Positions 55,145 to 64,000 of a DNA stretch of 64,000 nt are shown in pieces. The notes under the pieces are model-generated. The model made no database searches. It worked only from the letters and a program-made list of their open reading frames with translations, and was not told the DNA's origin. Origin of the DNA: Geomonas sp. Red32 (GTDB lineage: Bacteria; Desulfobacterota; Desulfuromonadia; Geobacterales; Geobacteraceae); contig NZ_JAKLOY010000001.1 of NCBI RefSeq assembly GCF_023652955.1, forward strand, positions 248,001 through 312,000. The letters are read 5' to 3'. Positions within the stretch are counted from its first letter, which is position 1, and every line of letters starts with the position of its first letter. The translations under genes and the position numbers were made by a program.

Positions 55145-56950
55145 CTAGGCGCGCGAGGCGCGCTTACGCAGGATCGGGTCGAGCTCTTTTTTCCGCAGGC
55201 GGATCGACTGCGGGGTGACCTCGACCAGCTCGTCGTCGTCGATGAACTCGAGCGCCTGCTCCAGGGTCAAAAGGCGCGGCGGAGTAAGCTTGATGGCATC
55301 GTCGGAGCCGGAGGCGCGGACGTTGGTGAGCTTCTTCCCTTTGCAGGGGTTCACCTCGAGGTCGTTGTCCTTGGCGTGCTGGCCGATGATCATGCCGCCG
55401 TAGACCTCGACGCCCGGGCCCAGGAAGAGGACGCCGCGCGGCTGGAGCGCGTCCAGCGAGTAGGCGGTGGTCTCACCCTGCTCCATGGCGACCAGGACTC
55501 CGTTCTTCCTCCCCGGGATATCCCCCTTGAAGGGCGCATACTCGTGGAAGGTGTGGGTGATCACCGCGGTGCCGCGGCTCTCGGTGAGGAACTCGCCCCT
55601 GATGCCGATGAGGCCGCGGGCCGGCACGATGAACTCGAGACGAATGGTCTCACCCATCGGGGTCATGGAGACCATCTCACCCTTCCTCGGTCCCATCCGC
55701 TCGATGATGACCCCCTGGTACTCGGAGGGGACATCCACCACCAGGTACTCCATCGGCTCGTACTTCTTGCCGTCGACCTCCCGCATGATGACCTCGGGCT
55801 TGGAGACCGCCATCTCGAACCCTTCGCGGCGCATGTTCTCGATCAGGATGGAGAGGTGGAGCTCACCGCGGCCGGAGACCTGGAAGGTATCGGGGTTGCC
55901 GGTATCCTCGACCCTGAGCGACACGTTGGTGCGGAGTTCGCGATCGAGGCGCTCCCTGATGTTGCGGGAGGTGACCATTTTCCCCTCGCGCCCTGCGAAG
56001 GGGGAGGAGTTGACGATGAAGTTCATGGAGAGGGTCGGCTCGTCGATCGCCACGTAGGGGAGCGCGATCGGGTTGTCGGCGGCGGCCAGGGTCTCGCCGA
56101 TGCCGACATCGGTGAAGCCGGCGATGGTCACGATGTCGCCGGTGAAGGCTTCCGGGATCTCCACCTGCTTCAGGCCGTCGTAGCCCAAAAGCTTGGTGAC
56201 GCGCCCCTTGGAGATGCTTCCGTCGCGGCGGATCAGCGCCACGGTCTCGCCGGCGGTCACCTTGCCGTTGAAGATCTTACCGGTGGCGATGCGGCCGATG
56301 TAATCGTTGTAGTCGATGTTGGTGACCAGCAGCTGGAAGGGAGCGGCCACGTCCCCTTCGGGGGGATGGACGTTGTCCTTGATCAGCTGGAAGAGCGGCT
56401 CCATGTTGTCGGAGGCCTCGTCGAGCTCCCGCATGGCGTACCCTATCTTCGCGCTGGTGTAGCAGATGGCGAAGTCCAGCTGGGCGTCGGAGGCCTGCAG
56501 CTCGCAGAAGAGGTCGAAGACCATGTCGACCACTTCGCTCGGGCGGGCGCCGGGACGGTCGATCTTGTTGATGACCACGATGGGGCGCAGCCCCAGGTCG
56601 AGCGACTTCTTGAGGACGAAGCGGGTCTGCGGCATCGGGCCGTCGAGGGCGTCCACCAGGAGGAGCACGGAGTCGACCATCTTCAGGACGCGCTCCACCT
56701 CGCCGCCGAAGTCGGCGTGGCCCGGGGTGTCGACGATGTTGATCTTGAATCCGCCGTGGTGGATGCTCAGGTTCTTGGCGAGGATGGTGATGCCGCGCTC
56801 CTTCTCGAGATCGTTGGAATCCATCACGCGCTCGGTGATGGCTTCGTTCTCGCGGAACACTCCGGACTGCTTAAGCATAGCGTCGACCAGGGTGGTCTTG
56901 CCGTGGTCAACGTGGGCGATAATGGCGATGTTTCTGATCTTTTCCTGCAT
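55145..56950 (-). CDS. typA: Ribosome-associated GTPase TypA/BipA
   Basis: 601 residues. G1 [15 protein letters not shown], switch region [10 protein letters not shown]3 [21 protein letters not shown]4 VINKID, then the EF-G-like domains and the TypA-specific C-terminus. It assists 50S assembly and stress or cold adaptation. A terminator from the upstream gene stands just before it, so it has its own promoter in 56951-56990. Confidence 0.96.
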   Translation of the reverse strand: MQEKIRNIAIIAHVDHGKTTLVDAMLKQSGVFRENEAITERVMDSNDLEKERGITILAKNLSIHHGGFKINIVDTPGHADFGGEVERVLKMVDSVLLLVDALDGPMPQTRFVLKKSLDLGLRPIVVINKIDRPGARPSEVVDMVFDLFCELQASDAQLDFAICYTSAKIGYAMRELDEASDNMEPLFQLIKDNVHPPEGDVAAPFQLLVTNIDYNDYIGRIATGKIFNGKVTAGETVALIRRDGSISKGRVTKLLGYDGLKQVEIPEAFTGDIVTIAGFTDVGIGETLAAADNPIALPYVAIDEPTLSMNFIVNSSPFAGREGKMVTSRNIRERLDRELRTNVSLRVEDTGNPDTFQVSGRGELHLSILIENMRREGFEMAVSKPEVIMREVDGKKYEPMEYLVVDVPSEYQGVIIERMGPRKGEMVSMTPMGETIRLEFIVPARGLIGIRGEFLTESRGTAVITHTFHEYAPFKGDIPGRKNGVLVAMEQGETTAYSLDALQPRGVLFLGPGVEVYGGMIIGQHAKDNDLEVNPCKGKKLTNVRASGSDDAIKLTPPRLLTLEQALEFIDDDELVEVTPQSIRLRKKELDPILRKRASRA

Positions 56951-56991
56951 TTACGTACGACTCCTTGCGTATCAGCTCTGTCAAAATAAAA

Positions 56992-57012
56992 AGACGAGCA
57001 TAACGCTCGTCT
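56992..57012 (-). terminator. Rho-independent terminator after the 57-kb TPR-type gene
   Basis: AGACGAGC-ATAAC-GCTCGTCT stem; on the minus strand it runs into TTTTTATTTTG. Confidence 0.85.
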
Positions 57013-57052
57013 GAAGCGACTCAATATTGCATGTTCGGCGGCACTTTACAAG

Positions 57053-57781
57053 CTATTTTCTGATGATGCGGGGCCTTTTACCCATCTGGGCCATGGCCTG
57101 CTTCTGCAGAACGCCGATCGGCTCGAGGTGGAACTGGAGCCACATCTCGCCGTACCCCTTCATTTTCATCTTTTTACCTTCCCTCAAAAGCTCCAGGTTC
57201 TGCTTGATGTTCTCGTCGCCCGGAAGCTTGGACTGGGCCTTGGCCATGATCTCGCACGCCTTCACGTTCTCGCCGGTCTCGTTGAGGCAGTAGGCGTACA
57301 GACTGTAGAGGAGCGACTCCTTCGGGGAGGCCAGGATCGCCTTGTCGAAGGTCTCCTTCATCTTGTCGTGCTTGTTGCGCTTCATGTAGGTGACGCCGAG
57401 CATCCCCATGGTGACCCAGTTCTTGAAGAACCCTTTCTCGAGGTACGGGAAGGCGGTGGAGAACTCGCGCTTGACGAAGTAGACCATGCCGATGGCGGAG
57501 TTGATCTGGCTCTCGGTGTAGATCTGCCACTTGGCGTACTTGAGCCCCTCCTTGAGGTCGCGGATCCCCTTCTCGAAGCGCTGGGCCTGGATATCCTTCA
57601 TGGCCGGCTCCATGATCGCCTCGAGCTTCTTGGTAACGGTGCGGGCGATGAGGAGGAAGATGCCGGCGAAGACGATGAGGGCGGCGAGGAGGGCGGCCCA
57701 CCAGTAGCTGAAGCTGGAGGCGAGGCAGACAATGAAGAAGACGACCACTGCGGCAACGCCGGAGATTATGAAGTTATACAT
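57053..57781 (-). CDS. Membrane-anchored TPR-type protein, 242 aa
   Basis: Two N-terminal membrane spans (FIISGVAAVVVFFIVCLA and WWAALLAALIVFAGIFLLIA) followed by a helical repeat region: RFEKGIRDLKEGLKYAKWQI, FSTAFPYLEKGFFKNWVTMG and ESLLYSLYAYCLNETGEN. Ends in KMKGYGEMWLQFHLEPIGVL and a basic tail. It faces the cytoplasm with a likely scaffold role; no enzymatic motif. It stands 57 bp downstream of the transglycosylase gene and may share its promoter. Confidence 0.65.
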   Translation of the reverse strand: MYNFIISGVAAVVVFFIVCLASSFSYWWAALLAALIVFAGIFLLIARTVTKKLEAIMEPAMKDIQAQRFEKGIRDLKEGLKYAKWQIYTESQINSAIGMVYFVKREFSTAFPYLEKGFFKNWVTMGMLGVTYMKRNKHDKMKETFDKAILASPKESLLYSLYAYCLNETGENVKACEIMAKAQSKLPGDENIKQNLELLREGKKMKMKGYGEMWLQFHLEPIGVLQKQAMAQMGKRPRIIRK

Positions 57782-57838
57782 CGCTGTATCCTTTTGATCG
57801 ATTGGATTAGGTACTTGGTTCCAGGGGAAGCTTCCGGA

Positions 57839-59299
57839 TCACCCCGACTCTTTGCCCGGCTCTTTCCAGACGATGATGCGGCGCCCCGGGCGGAGAGCAA
57901 CCCTCGACTTCAGGTTGTTCCAGGCGGAGAGAATCTTGGCGGTGACATTGAAGCGTTTGGCCAGCGAGAAGAGGGTGTCACCCTTTTTGACCGTGTAGTA
58001 TTTGTGGGACGGCTTTTCCGCTTTGAGCTCCGCCTCGGCCACCACCGGCTGCTGGACGGGCTTCGGTTCCACTCCTGCGGCGACCTGGACGGGAATGATG
58101 AGGGTCTTCCCCTTGAGCTGCTTGGTCCTCTTCCCGAGGTTGTTCAGCTCGGCGAGGGTCTGCGGGGTGGTGTTGAAGCGCCGGGCGATGGAGACCAGGG
58201 TGTCCTTCTTCTTGGCGCGGTACTGGACGTGGCGGACCCGCTCGGTGTAGCGCTCGGTCTCGGGGATCTTGGCATAGGCCGCCTCGAAAAGCGCGGTGGT
58301 CCCCTTGGGGATCTTCAGTTCGTAGCCGGGATAATCGGGAGGGGTGGAGAGACGCCTCAACTCCGGGTTGAGCTCCCGGATGGTCTGGGTGCTCACCCCG
58401 CATGCCTTGGCCACCACCTCGAGATCGGTCCGGGCGGGGATCTTCACCACATCGAAGTCGACGGCCGGGAGGTAGGCCACGTCCGCGAAACCGTACTTGG
58501 CCGGCTCCTTGGCGATGATGGCGGCGGCGATCAGCTTGGGGACGTAATCCTTGGTCTCGCGCTTTAAGTACCCCCCCTTGGAGAGCTCCCAGAAGTCGCG
58601 GCTGTTGTACATGTTGATGGCGCGCAGGATCTTGTTCTCCCCCGCGTTGTAGCCGGCTGCGGCGAGGTACCAGTCCTTGTTGAAGAGCCCGTAGAGCTCC
58701 TTCAGGTAGAGTGCGGCCGCTACGGTCGACTTGAGGGGGTCGCGGCGCTCGTCGATCCAGGGATCGATCCTCAGCGCATAGTGCTTGCCGGTGCCCGACA
58801 TGAACTGCCAGGGGCCGACCGCGCTCGCCACCGAGAGAGCCCGCGGCGAGAAACCGCTTTCGATCATCGCCAGGTAGACGAGGTCCTCGGGCATCCCCTC
58901 CTTTTTCAAGACACTCCGCATCATCGGGATGTAGCGCTCGCTCCGGGAGAGCCACTTGGCGAAGGAGGAGTGACCGGAATTCTGGAAGTAGCGGATGAAG
59001 TAATCGACCTTGCTGTTGAAGGTGAGGGGGATGTCGGACTCGGGGAGATCTTCTTCGGGAAGTTTCAGTTCGAACGCCAGGTCCTCGTCGGCGCCGGCGT
59101 CGATGTCCTCGACGTCGTTGCCCTGGACTCCCAGCGCCTTGGAGAGTCCCACCTCGGGAGAGGTCGACGCGAGCAGCACCCGGTCACCCCCCGAAGTGGC
59201 GTGCCGGTAATCGTGGTCGCTGGATCCTCCCGGCAGCTGGAAACCGAAGACGGTCGCCGGGGCAAAAAGCGCCAGTATGAAGAGAATCGATTTGGTCAT
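57839..59299 (-). CDS. mltD: Membrane-bound lytic transglycosylase MltD-like, with LysM domains
   Basis: 486 residues from ATG 59299 (AAGGAG upstream), beginning with a signal peptide (MTKSILFILALFAPATVFG). The SLT domain (about 120-240) has catalytic Glu in LAMIESGFSPRALS, then GPWQFMSGTGKHYAL and AAAGYNAGENKI. Two clear C-terminal LysM modules bind peptidoglycan (KKDTLVSIARRFNTTPQTLA, VKKGDTLFSLAKRFNVTAKI), with a possible degenerate third before them. It cleaves glycan strands during wall turnover. Confidence 0.9.
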   Translation of the reverse strand: MTKSILFILALFAPATVFGFQLPGGSSDHDYRHATSGGDRVLLASTSPEVGLSKALGVQGNDVEDIDAGADEDLAFELKLPEEDLPESDIPLTFNSKVDYFIRYFQNSGHSSFAKWLSRSERYIPMMRSVLKKEGMPEDLVYLAMIESGFSPRALSVASAVGPWQFMSGTGKHYALRIDPWIDERRDPLKSTVAAALYLKELYGLFNKDWYLAAAGYNAGENKILRAINMYNSRDFWELSKGGYLKRETKDYVPKLIAAAIIAKEPAKYGFADVAYLPAVDFDVVKIPARTDLEVVAKACGVSTQTIRELNPELRRLSTPPDYPGYELKIPKGTTALFEAAYAKIPETERYTERVRHVQYRAKKKDTLVSIARRFNTTPQTLAELNNLGKRTKQLKGKTLIIPVQVAAGVEPKPVQQPVVAEAELKAEKPSHKYYTVKKGDTLFSLAKRFNVTAKILSAWNNLKSRVALRPGRRIIVWKEPGKESG

Positions 59300-59429
59300 T
59301 GGACTCCTTGTCGGCCTCGCACGGGGGACGTGGAGGCAGTGCAGGATAACGGAATCCGGCGCTTTTGTCAATGAGAGGGGGCGTTATCGAGTTCTAAGGG
59401 GGTTGCTGCACGACCTGCCCGGAAACAGA

Positions 59430-59499
59430 AAAAGGCCCCCCGCTTTTAAAACGGGAGGCCTTTTCAATTTTTAGGAAGCCCCCTGAGGTCAGGGGGGCT
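59430..59499 (-). terminator. Two tandem hairpins after the 21-residue peptide gene
   Basis: The first hairpin (59477-59499) is AGCCCCCTGA / TCAGGGGGGCT and on the minus strand is followed by TCCTAAAAATT. The second (59430-59465) is AAAAGGCC-CCCCG / CGGG-GGCCTTTT followed by TTTTTC. Together they should end the minus-strand transcript that carries the peptide frame. Confidence 0.75.
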
Positions 59500-59528
59500 C
59501 TGGAACGCCCGCCGCCGGTGGCGACGGG

Positions 59529-59594
59529 CTAACTAGGGCAACCCTCTTTGCAGTGGGTTACGGGACGAATCGCGTACCAGGCAGTAAAGTTCAT
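59529..59594 (-). CDS. 21-residue cysteine-containing peptide in its own transcription unit
   Basis: An ATG at 59594 follows AAGGAGATCAGTA, a near-perfect ribosome site. The peptide begins MNFTAWYAIRPV and ends THCKEGCPS, giving a CxxxC pair; it is too short for routine gene callers. A consensus sigma-70 promoter stands 69-97 bp upstream and two terminators follow. I do not recognise a family. It could be a metal- or redox-binding micropeptide, a modified-peptide precursor or a regulatory leader peptide. Confidence 0.55.
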   Translation of the reverse strand: MNFTAWYAIRPVTHCKEGCPS

Positions 59595-59662
59595 TACTGA
59601 TCTCCTTATTCCCTGTTGGTGGATTTACATCCCTCGCTGTGTGCTTCCCGGAGGATGCTCTG

Positions 59663-59691
59663 ATAATAATACTCACCCCCGGTATTGTCAA
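59663..59691 (-). promoter_or_regulatory. Consensus sigma-70 promoter for the peptide unit
   Basis: Minus strand TTGACA (59691-59686) and TATTAT (59668-59663) with a 17-bp spacer. A start near 59656 would give a leader of about 62 nt before the ATG. It lies just beyond the DUF362 gene's stop codon. Confidence 0.75.
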
Positions 59692-59713
59692 TGTCGCCCC
59701 TATCATTAAAATG

Positions 59714-60841
59714 CTAACTCAGCTTTTTGATTACCGATAACAGAAGCCCGTCCTTCAGCTTCAGTGCCGCGTGGGGACAAAGCTCGCGGCAGCACATGCA
59801 GCGGATGCAGCGGTGGTAATCGAAGCGAAGGCGCCCTCCCTGGACGGCAATGGCCTTGGGAGGGCAGGCCCTCACGCAGACCTCGCAGAGACGGCAGACC
59901 TCCCCGGCGGCCTCCGGGCGGGAGGTAAGCTGGTTGCGGAGCCGGTTCTTGAGAAACTTGGGGAGCCCGAACTGCACGTCCGAGAGGTGCGGGAGTTTAA
60001 AGGGGGCGATACCGCCCTCCCGGGGGCTATCCCCCACACACTCGATCTCCTCACGATTGGCGCCGGGAAGTGCTAGGGAGCGGGCCGCACTTTCGACATA
60101 AAGAAGGTTGCGGGGGATGGAGGCGAGCTCCGCCGCGATGACGTCCACTGCCACCGCATTGCCCCCGGCCAAAAGGTAGCCGACCTGACGCGGATCGCCG
60201 CTTCCCGGCCCGTTCCCCTCCATGGCGGTTATGGCATCGACGATGTTGAGCTCCGGCATCCGCAGCCGGTAGACCTCGATGAGCATGCGGGCGAAGAGCT
60301 CCTTGTCGGCACCCGCCTTCAGGTGCCAGGCCGCCTTCTGCGTGCCGACCACCGCGCCGAAGAGGTTTTTCACTGCGCAGGTCATGGTCATCATCTCGTG
60401 GGTCTTCAGCTTGGGGAGGTTGATGAGCTTGTCCGCCTCCAGGTAAGGCCGGGCCAGCTCGAACTCCTTGAAGGTCCCCTCCCCTTTGACCGGCAGCGAG
60501 TCGAGGAAGGGAGCGAAGGCCGCCCCGGTCTCCTCGATGACCTTCAAAAGGCCGGACTTCTCGGCCACCCGGTGAGGGCTCCCGATGCCGGGGGAATCTC
60601 CCACGAGAGGGATCCCCCCCTCCCCTTTCACCAGCTCGATCACCGCCCGCAGCAGTTCCGGATGGGTGGTGACCGCCGCCTCCGGAGGCTTGGCCGCCAG
60701 CATGTTCGGCTTGATGAGGACCCGCTCCCCCGCCTTGACGAAGCGCCCCATCCCGCCGAGCGGCTCCAAAAGCCGCACCAGCCCCCCCATCACCTCGTCG
60801 CGGTCGTACGACGGCACCCTCTGCAAACTAACCCGATACAT
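59714..60841 (-). CDS. DUF362 protein with C-terminal 2x[4Fe-4S] ferredoxin domain
   Basis: 375 residues from ATG 60841 (GAGGTGACG upstream). The DUF362 domain (about 1-290) has [29 protein letters not shown] and [20 protein letters not shown]. Two ferredoxin motifs close the protein: [13 protein letters not shown] and [12 protein letters not shown], both complete CxxCxxCxxxCP. DUF362 proteins are linked to uncharacterised redox reactions. It is divergent from xerC. Confidence 0.85.
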   Translation of the reverse strand: MYRVSLQRVPSYDRDEVMGGLVRLLEPLGGMGRFVKAGERVLIKPNMLAAKPPEAAVTTHPELLRAVIELVKGEGGIPLVGDSPGIGSPHRVAEKSGLLKVIEETGAAFAPFLDSLPVKGEGTFKEFELARPYLEADKLINLPKLKTHEMMTMTCAVKNLFGAVVGTQKAAWHLKAGADKELFARMLIEVYRLRMPELNIVDAITAMEGNGPGSGDPRQVGYLLAGGNAVAVDVIAAELASIPRNLLYVESAARSLALPGANREEIECVGDSPREGGIAPFKLPHLSDVQFGLPKFLKNRLRNQLTSRPEAAGEVCRLCEVCVRACPPKAIAVQGGRLRFDYHRCIRCMCCRELCPHAALKLKDGLLLSVIKKLS

Positions 60842-60927
60842 CGTCACCTCATTTTGTCCCAGGACAAAGGTCTCCCCAGCGATTCCCATGGCACGCCGCC
60901 CTAAATTTTGCTATAGAGGTTGATACC

Positions 60928-61797
60928 ATGAACAGCGCCATCGAGCAATTCTGCAAGTACCTCGAAAGCGAACGTAATGTCTCGGCTCACACCGTGGCAG
61001 CCTACCGGAGCGACCTCGCTTTTTTCGCGAATTTCCTCGGCGGAGCGGCAAGCCCCGGCGAGGTCGACCACCTTGCCGTCCGGCGCTACCTGGCCTCCCT
61101 CCACAAAACCCACAAAAAAAGCTCCCTCGGAAGGAAGCTTTCCGCCATACGCGCCCTCTTTCGCTATCTCGTGCGGGAAGGGAAGGTGGACAAGAACCCC
61201 GCCGAGCTGGTCGCCACCCCCAAGAAGGAGAAGCGGCTCCCGTTCCACCTGAACATCGACCAGGTCACCGCACTGGTGGAAGCGCCTGCCGGCGCCGCCG
61301 GCCTTCCCCTCCGCGACCGGGCCATACTCGAGATCCTGTACTCGTGCGGGCTCCGTGTCAGCGAGCTCACCTCGATGAACGTGGGGGACCTCGATCTCCA
61401 TGAGGGGTTGGCCCGGGTGATGGGGAAAGGGGGGAAAGAGCGGATCGTCCCGGTAGGAAGGCTAGCCCTCCAGGTGCTCGCCGGCTACCTCGAGGAGCGG
61501 GGGGCCCCGAAGCCGCCCGAACCGCTGATCCTGAACGCCCGCGGAGGCCGCCTTACCCGGCGCAGCGTCGCCCGTATCGTCGACGCCCACATGCTGCTGA
61601 TCCCCACCATGCGCAAAGCCTCCCCCCATACCCTCCGGCACACCTTCGCCACCCACATGCTGGAAGGGGGTGCCGACCTGCGCGGTATCCAGGAGCTCCT
61701 CGGGCATGCATCCCTCTCCACTACCCAGAAGTACACCCACGTCAGTATCGACCGCCTCATGGAAGTCTACGACAAAGCCCATCCCAAGGCCCGCTGA
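60928..61797 (+). CDS. xerC: Tyrosine recombinase XerC
   Basis: 289 residues. N-terminal SAM-like core-binding domain ([20 protein letters not shown]), then the catalytic domain with Arg in [13 protein letters not shown], Lys in [42 protein letters not shown] providing the second His and the nucleophile Tyr. Length and spacing fit the housekeeping XerC/XerD class that resolves chromosome dimers at dif. XerC versus XerD is not certain from sequence alone. Confidence 0.9.
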   Translation: MNSAIEQFCKYLESERNVSAHTVAAYRSDLAFFANFLGGAASPGEVDHLAVRRYLASLHKTHKKSSLGRKLSAIRALFRYLVREGKVDKNPAELVATPKKEKRLPFHLNIDQVTALVEAPAGAAGLPLRDRAILEILYSCGLRVSELTSMNVGDLDLHEGLARVMGKGGKERIVPVGRLALQVLAGYLEERGAPKPPEPLILNARGGRLTRRSVARIVDAHMLLIPTMRKASPHTLRHTFATHMLEGGADLRGIQELLGHASLSTTQKYTHVSIDRLMEVYDKAHPKAR

Positions 61798-61898
61798 AAG
61801 CCGGAGTGAAAAGCCGCGCCTTTTCGTGAGGCGGCTCCCAGCCGAGTAATGCTCATCGGCTTCCGCGAGACGGCCCTTCCCTGCCGGACGCACGAATG

Positions 61899-61933
61899 AA
61901 AGGCCTCCATTGCGGTAACCAATGGAGGCCTTG
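61899..61933. terminator. Bidirectional terminator between xerC and the fibronectin-III gene
   Basis: AAAGGCCTCCATTG and CAATGGAGGCCTT pair across a CGGTAAC loop. It lies between convergent genes and can serve both. Confidence 0.8.
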
Positions 61934-61950
61934 ATGTCTGCCCGGATAAG

Positions 61951-62622
61951 CTAGAGAGCCCTGAGGCTCACCACGGCCGACCAAGGGCTCGCGCCCGCCG
62001 AGTTGAGTCCTCTGATCCTGAAGTAGTAGACCCTGCCGGACTCCAGACCGGCAATGACCATGCCGGTCGTCTTGAAATAGGTCTTGTAAAACCGCCAGGC
62101 CGATTCGTCGTTCGGGTCCCCGGCGTTTAACCACATCTCCCAGCTCCGCACCCCCGGCAGGACCCCAACCGAGCCGAGCATCTGTCCGAGATGATTTCCG
62201 TTGACTACTTCGAACAGGAAAGGAGAACTTCCCGGTGCGACGACCGCAGACTTCTTGCTCTGGGTGATGAACAAGGAATCCAGACCGATGTTGTGGAGAG
62301 CTTCGGGCTCCTTCCTCCCTTTCTTCTCCACGAAATGAACGAAGTCGTACAGGGCCTCGTCCACCCTTTCCACTACGAGATTCCTCTGGGGAATCATCGT
62401 GCGATTCCCAGCCTGCACCGCGAGTTGGACGTTGGATAACTCCAGCTCGCAGGTCTTCAGGTGCTCCCGGCTCGGGTCGGTCTGGCATTCCCGATATGAG
62501 GCGTGGCTCTCCAGGTTAGAGTTCACCCCCCTCAAAAGATCCAGACGTTCGGGAACCGTCCTCAAGTTCGGGTGCCGAAATACCTGTAACTGCATTTGAA
62601 ACTTCCGTGGTGTTTTCACCAT
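61951..62622 (-). CDS. 223-aa protein with C-terminal fibronectin type III-like domain (paralogue of the 3.9-kb gene)
   Basis: Start ATG 62622 after AAGGAGGTGACCCT, a perfect ribosome site. The N-terminal 120 residues are helical and not recognised (ERLDLLRGVNSNLESHASYR, ALYDFVHFVEKKGRKEPEAL). Residues about 135-223 look like a fibronectin III domain ending IAGLESGRVYYFRIRGLNSA and GASPWSAVVSLRAL. It shares length, layout and the motif GDPNDESAW with the protein at 3868-4539. No secretion signal. Confidence 0.62.
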   Translation of the reverse strand: MVKTPRKFQMQLQVFRHPNLRTVPERLDLLRGVNSNLESHASYRECQTDPSREHLKTCELELSNVQLAVQAGNRTMIPQRNLVVERVDEALYDFVHFVEKKGRKEPEALHNIGLDSLFITQSKKSAVVAPGSSPFLFEVVNGNHLGQMLGSVGVLPGVRSWEMWLNAGDPNDESAWRFYKTYFKTTGMVIAGLESGRVYYFRIRGLNSAGASPWSAVVSLRAL

Positions 62623-62962
62623 AGGGTCACCTCCTTTTGCACGTTTGCGGGCAGACAATGGGAAGTGTAGCGCAGGAATTTGCATTGAATAGAGGCTGAG
62701 GCGAATAAAAATTACTCTTTTTCGTGACCTCTCACATCATTTTTAATGTATTCAGTGGCAGAAGCATCCTTATCGACACGAACTATCTGTAATTATTTAC
62801 AAACAGTAAACCGAATATTAATGTGTGTCGAACCTGAAGATGTTTATTAATTCGATATTCTTTTCTGGTTTCCAATTTAGGCAGGCGCCCCCACCCCTAC
62901 TTACCATAGTTGCCGTTTTTTCCACAAGTCGCATTGTGTTCCTACCGGCTATGGGCGGGGCC

Positions 62963-63344
62963 TGTACAAACCGCGGGGCTTCTGCACAAACGGCAGGCGT
63001 CCCGTACAAACGGCAGGCGTCCCGTACAAACCGCAGGCGTCCTGTACAAACCGCAGGCGTCCTGTACAAACCGCAGGCGTCCTGTACAAACCGCAGGCGT
63101 CCTGTACAAACCGCAGGCGTCCCGTACAAACCGCAGGCGTCCCGTACAAACCGCAGGCCACCCGTACAAACCGTAGCCATCCCGTACAAACCGCAGCCAT
63201 CCCGTACAAACCGCAGCCATCCCGTACAAACCGCAGGCCACCCGTACAAACCGCAGGCCACCCGTGCAAACCGTAGGGTTCCCGGACAAACCGCGGGTTT
63301 TCTGCACAAACGCCCGAGCCTCCCGACAAGCCACGGGGGGTTCC
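62963..63344. repeat. 20-bp tandem repeat array, 17 exact-length units plus two decayed
   Basis: The unit is close to CGTACAAACCGCAGGCGTCC. Seventeen head-to-tail copies run from 62963 to 63302, and two degenerate ones to about 63344. The central copies are almost identical while the outer copies are diverged, as expected from unequal exchange. Because 20 is not a multiple of 3 and the unit lacks stops in several phases, long frames open on both strands; I regard them as spurious. The surrounding 62623-62962 and 63345-63440 hold no supportable gene. Confidence 0.92.
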
Positions 63345-63440
63345 TAAAAGAGCCTGGTTGCAAGCACGGGCAGGAGTTACCGGATCGGCGGAAACGCCGT
63401 CGATGGCGCTTACGAGCTACCGCCCTGCCCGGCACACACG

Positions 63441-63473
63441 AAAAAAGGCCCCGCCGGATGGCGGGGCCTTTTT
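63441..63473 (-). terminator. Rho-independent terminator after the CoA-transferase gene
   Basis: AAAAAAGGCCCCGCC pairs with GGCGGGGCCTTTTT, 24 bp beyond the stop codon of the minus-strand gene at 63498. Confidence 0.85.
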
Positions 63474-63497
63474 GTTGCCGCTATCGAAACCGTGCGA

Positions 63498-64000
63498 TTA
63501 CTCGCAGAGGTCGATCTTCACATCCCAGTTCTTGAGCTTCATGGTGCCGTTCTTCTCAAGGTTGAGGTGCATCTTGAAGGCACGATCCCACAGCTGCGGC
63601 TCGTGACCGACCTTGCGGGCGAGGCAGTCCTTGGAAGCCATCTCGAGATACTCGGTCAGCTGAGCCTTGTAGTCCGGGTGGGCGCACTTCTCGATGATGC
63701 GCTTGGCGCGATCCTTCGGAGCCAGACCGCGGAGGTCGGCCAGACCCTGCTCGGTGACCACGCAGTCGAGGTCGTGCTCGGTGTGGTCGATGTGGGAGCA
63801 GTGCGGGACCACGCAGGAGATACCGTTCGGGTCGGTCTTGGACGGACGGCTCGACGGGGTGTGCATGATCTTGAGGAAGCCGTTACGCAGGAAGTCGCCG
63901 GAACCGCCCAGGCCGTTGATCATACGGGTACCGCCGACCAGGGTCGAGTTGGCGTGTGCGTAGATGTCGATCTCGACCGGGGTGTTCATTGCGATGCAAC
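63498..64000 (-). CDS. Acetyl-CoA hydrolase/transferase family protein (C-terminal part; N-terminus beyond the window)
   Basis: The frame is open to the right edge, and the visible part is the last roughly 167 residues. Family features: [35 protein letters not shown] and [20 protein letters not shown] are the conserved C-terminal CoA-binding region of acetyl-CoA hydrolase and succinyl-CoA:acetate CoA-transferase. In Geobacter such an enzyme converts succinyl-CoA plus acetate to succinate plus acetyl-CoA, linking acetate activation to the TCA cycle. The ATG at 63989 is internal. Confidence 0.88.
   Translation of the reverse strand, partial: CIAMNTPVEIDIYAHANSTLVGGTRMINGLGGSGDFLRNGFLKIMHTPSSRPSKTDPNGISCVVPHCSHIDHTEHDLDCVVTEQGLADLRGLAPKDRAKRIIEKCAHPDYKAQLTEYLEMASKDCLARKVGHEPQLWDRAFKMHLNLEKNGTMKLKNWDVKIDLCE

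Noticed and set aside
54353..56989. 878-codon plus-strand frame opposite bamD and typA
   Set aside because: It spans two recognised minus-strand genes and the gap between them, so it is another complement shadow.
62963..63344. CRISPR array
   Set aside because: The 20-bp units are contiguous with no unique spacers, no cas gene is near, and the unit is shorter than CRISPR repeats.

Overview
The window reads as chromosomal DNA of a Geobacter-type deltaproteobacterium (Geobacter/Geomonas/Citrifermentans group). The inference rests on high G+C, the complete division and cell-wall cluster, a lexA-imuB-dnaE2 cassette, abundant G/C-rich dispersed palindromes, sigma-54 regulation, and sucCD together with an acetyl-CoA hydrolase/transferase family gene. 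No database search was possible; family names come from motif recognition.

Left part (1-22.7 kb) is accessory and mosaic. It opens with the first two genes of a Wadjet (jetAB) plasmid-defence operon that runs off the left edge. A secreted YXWGXW-repeat protein and a fibronectin-III protein follow. Next comes an aldehyde-reductase/AraC pair resembling yqhD/yqhC, an AlkA glycosylase and a MazEF toxin-antitoxin pair. Small membrane proteins lie between about 9.7 and 10.5 kb. A gene graveyard at 11.6-12.4 kb holds a decayed second mazEF copy and an AraC gene fragment. A sigma-54 activator (12.4-14.0 kb) is divergent from an outer-membrane protein/azoreductase operon that carries a clear -24/-12 promoter and two exact direct repeats upstream. 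Then comes the SOS mutagenesis cassette: a LexA-like repressor, a Y-family protein without catalytic carboxylates (ImuB-like), and DnaE2. The LexA-like gene carries an in-frame copy of the dispersed palindrome.

The middle (22.9-44.4 kb) has a large hybrid histidine kinase and then, all on the minus strand, the textbook dcw order: mraZ, rsmH, ftsL, ftsI, murE, murF, mraY, murD, ftsW, murG, murC, murB, ddl, ftsQ, ftsA, ftsZ. It begins with a strong sigma-70 promoter followed by three GTGG boxes at exact 10-bp spacing, the expected MraZ autoregulatory operator. It ends with a terminator after ftsZ.

The right part (44.5-64 kb) is mostly housekeeping: RNase P RNA, a CdsZ-like zinc-ribbon protein, a Nif3 family protein, a CAT-anticodon tRNA, an RlmL-type methyltransferase, sucCD, a REC-PAS-GGDEF diguanylate cyclase, BamD, TypA, an MltD-like transglycosylase, a DUF362 ferredoxin protein and XerC. 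A second 223-residue fibronectin-III protein pairs with the one at 3.9 kb. The least explained elements are a self-contained transcription unit for a 21-residue cysteine-containing peptide (59.5-59.7 kb) and a 20-bp tandem array of 17 units (62.96-63.30 kb). A CoA-transferase gene runs off the right edge.
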